In this document: piece by piece, positions 62,664-64,000 of the stretch
Layout of the letters: each line of letters opens with the position of its first letter
How positions within the stretch are numbered: the first letter of the stretch is position 1
DNA from: an uncultured Candidatus Hydrogenedens sp.
GTDB lineage: Bacteria > Desulfobacterota_D > UBA1144
Direction of reading: 5' to 3'
DNA length: 64,000 nucleotides
NCBI GenBank assembly: GCA_902609885.1
Contig: CACLTT010000003.1
Coordinates: 91,649 to 155,648, forward strand
The notes under the pieces: model-generated
The model's database searches: none
Told to the model about the DNA's origin: nothing
The model's input: only the letters and a program-made list of their open reading frames with translations
Translations under genes and position numbers: made by a program

Positions 62664-63034
62664 AAATCTTTAATCAATCTCAAAAATAAATAAATTGATA
62701 AAAATCCTAATATCAGATTTAGAGAAAGATATACAAAAGCCTTCATGAAATCTCTTTCATCTAGCATATTAACAAACTCAAAACTAAAAGCAGAAAAAGT
62801 TGTTAAGGATCCAACATAGCCGACAACAAAAAATTCCCTGATGTTTGGTTTCAACTCCAAACTATAAGATACATAATAGAAAAAACCTAACAATATGGAT
62901 CCTATTACATTTACTATTATAGTAGAGAGATAAGGTTTATCGGTAAGCTCAACAGATACTAGATTATTTATTATAAATCTAGTTAAAGCTCCTAATGATC
63001 CACCTATAGCTACAAACAAATACGTTAGGGTCAT
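62660..63034 (-). CDS. crcB: fluoride efflux channel CrcB (Fluc)
   Basis: Dimeric fluoride channel. The 124-residue protein has four helices; IGGSLGALTRFIINN near 12, GFFYYVSYSL, and VGYVGSLTTFSAFSFEFVNMLDERDF near 75 with the phenylalanine box and pore Thr/Ser are diagnostic. No fluoride riboswitch (crcB motif) was recognised upstream. TATGTT lies five bases before the ATG. Confidence 0.94.
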   Translation of the reverse strand: MTLTYLFVAIGGSLGALTRFIINNLVSVELTDKPYLSTIIVNVIGSILLGFFYYVSYSLELKPNIREFFVVGYVGSLTTFSAFSFEFVNMLDERDFMKAFVYLSLNLILGFLSIYLFLRLIKDF

Positions 63035-63069
63035 ATAAAAACATACAATAAATATTGCAGAATTTAAAT

Positions 63070-63951
63070 TTAACTAGTCAAGGTTACAGATACATTATCA
63101 ATTAGATTCTTATTAAAAGAGTTGTTATCTAAATATTTTTTTGTGAAACATCTAAAAACCTCATAATCAATCTCACTATGTATTGGCTCTGATTTATCAG
63201 GCTTCAAACAAATATGATTCAAATATAAAAAAAGTATTATAATATCATCTTTATTTTCAAAATTGATAAAACTTAATGATTTTTTAAATTTATTTATTTT
63301 ATTTTTACTAAATGTTTTATAAACTTTTATCCAGTATTGTTTTTTTGAATCAATATCCATAATAGAGTCTGATTCTCTAAAATAAATTTTTAAATTTTCT
63401 TTAAAATTTATATAAAATTCATAATATAAAGTCTTATTAAAAATATTTTCTTTCAGTTTAAAATTATTATTGTCATAAATATGCATAAGACCATCTTTGT
63501 AAAGCCAATAATTTTGTTTTTTTAATTTATTTTGTGAAATATTTGATATTGTTTTTAAAAAATGTTTTGCCATTTTTTTTTCTTTTTCATTTAAATTATT
63601 TGTAAAGATCATAAGCCTCCAGTATAGGGCTGCTTTAATAATTAAATCAGACTCTATAGTCAGTTCTTTAGTATTATCAATTTCCCAATCCTCTAATGTA
63701 TAAAATAAATATCTTGGCTCCTTAGTCTGTAAGAAATCTATTAATGATGGAACTCGCCTTGTAAAAGGATTAGCCAAATTATTTGGGTGAATTGATATTT
63801 TACGGCCCCATTTATAATTCCGTCTGCCTTTAATGGAGGTTATCGGCTGAACTCTCCATCCTAAATTAAAAGAGCTCTTTTTATATTTTGCATTTGTTCC
63901 ATACCGCTTGGCATGCTCTTTTTTATGGTAATTTTCAAGCTCCTCTTTCAT
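63070..63951 (-). CDS. hypothetical basic protein
   Basis: About 293 residues, strongly basic, rich in Lys and Asn, with no membrane segment and no family that I recognise. The N-terminal 60 residues are the best-ordered part (HKKEHAKRYG, NLGWRVQPITSIKGRRNYKW, IHPNNLANPFTRRVPSL). I prefer ATG 63951; the ATG at 63984 lies directly on a TATAAT box at 63985-63990, so it could not have a leader and might itself be leaderless only if the start were shifted. It may be followed leftwards by crcB. Confidence 0.6.
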   Translation of the reverse strand: MKEELENYHKKEHAKRYGTNAKYKKSSFNLGWRVQPITSIKGRRNYKWGRKISIHPNNLANPFTRRVPSLIDFLQTKEPRYLFYTLEDWEIDNTKELTIESDLIIKAALYWRLMIFTNNLNEKEKKMAKHFLKTISNISQNKLKKQNYWLYKDGLMHIYDNNNFKLKENIFNKTLYYEFYINFKENLKIYFRESDSIMDIDSKKQYWIKVYKTFSKNKINKFKKSLSFINFENKDDIIILFLYLNHICLKPDKSEPIHSEIDYEVFRCFTKKYLDNNSFNKNLIDNVSVTLTS

Positions 63952-64000
63952 TATTGAACCGTTATATAATCTAAAAACAGTCATATTATAAACTTGTCAC

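Noticed and set aside
62935..63069. Fluoride riboswitch before crcB
   Set aside because: The upstream bases are AT-rich and lack the conserved crcB-motif core; I could not assemble the expected pseudoknot.
1..64000. Integrated phage, transposon or genomic island
   Set aside because: No integrase, transposase, terminal repeats, tRNA-attached att duplication or composition break is visible; nearly all genes are housekeeping or respiratory.

Overview
The window is a compact, strongly AT-rich chromosomal segment from a free-living Gram-negative bacterium. It looks like a streamlined marine lineage. Intergenic gaps are mostly under 100 bp and operon genes overlap. There is an outer-membrane lipid transport system (Mla), a lipoprotein pathway (Lgt), c-type cytochrome maturation, respiratory complex I and two photolyase-family genes. 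I cannot name the lineage safely. The tmRNA gene is in the one-piece arrangement, which argues against typical Alphaproteobacteria. NrnA sits where gammaproteobacteria have RbfA, and CcmE carries the Cys-type haem-binding motif known from Desulfovibrio-like bacteria and archaea. No phage, transposon, CRISPR array or plasmid gene is visible, and base composition is even throughout.

Layout. 1-0.74 kb: an unknown gene and a half-size TauE/SafE protein. 0.74-10.3 kb (minus): translation and RNA operon rimP-nusA-infB-nrnA-truB-rpsO-pnp-miaA. 10.3-14.6 kb: uvrB, then divergent cobA-hemD fusion and rsmE. 14.6-20.3 kb (minus): ccmABCDEF, a new 39-residue membrane ORF and a membrane-anchored cytochrome c. 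20.4-24.0 kb: gloA, a PTPS-family gene, an FeS-type photolyase-related gene, and convergent to it DUF2256 plus a DASH-like cryptochrome/photolyase that appears to start at ATT. 24.1-34.9 kb (plus): M42 peptidase, an unknown gene, and complex I genes nuoA-BC-D-H-I-J-K-L-M-N without nuoEFG; nuoH carries a frameshift in a T run. 34.9-46.2 kb (minus): gltA, an RNB exoribonuclease, pyrG, rdgB, tmRNA, smpB, mlaD-mlaF-mlaE, a secreted 'WP'-repeat protein and alr. 46.3-55.5 kb: an MFS transporter, then htpX, msrA, recG, ugd, nth, ferredoxin, secG, tpiA and an aminotransferase. 55.5-64 kb: rpmB, def, HU/IHF, tRNA-Arg(CCU), an unknown gene, rpmJ, an SbmA/ABCD-type ABC transporter, lgt, a thioesterase, a MoxR/VWA pair, crcB and an unknown gene.

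Points most worth checking: the WP-repeat protein coupled to mlaEFD; two genes whose only sensible start is ATT behind a good Shine-Dalgarno; a recurring -10 box exactly six bases before start codons (leaderless mRNAs); three convergent gene pairs that share one TTAA as both stop codons; complex I without the NADH module and with a NuoB-NuoC fusion; and the CcmE Cys variant. No stretch over 300 bases lacks a gene.
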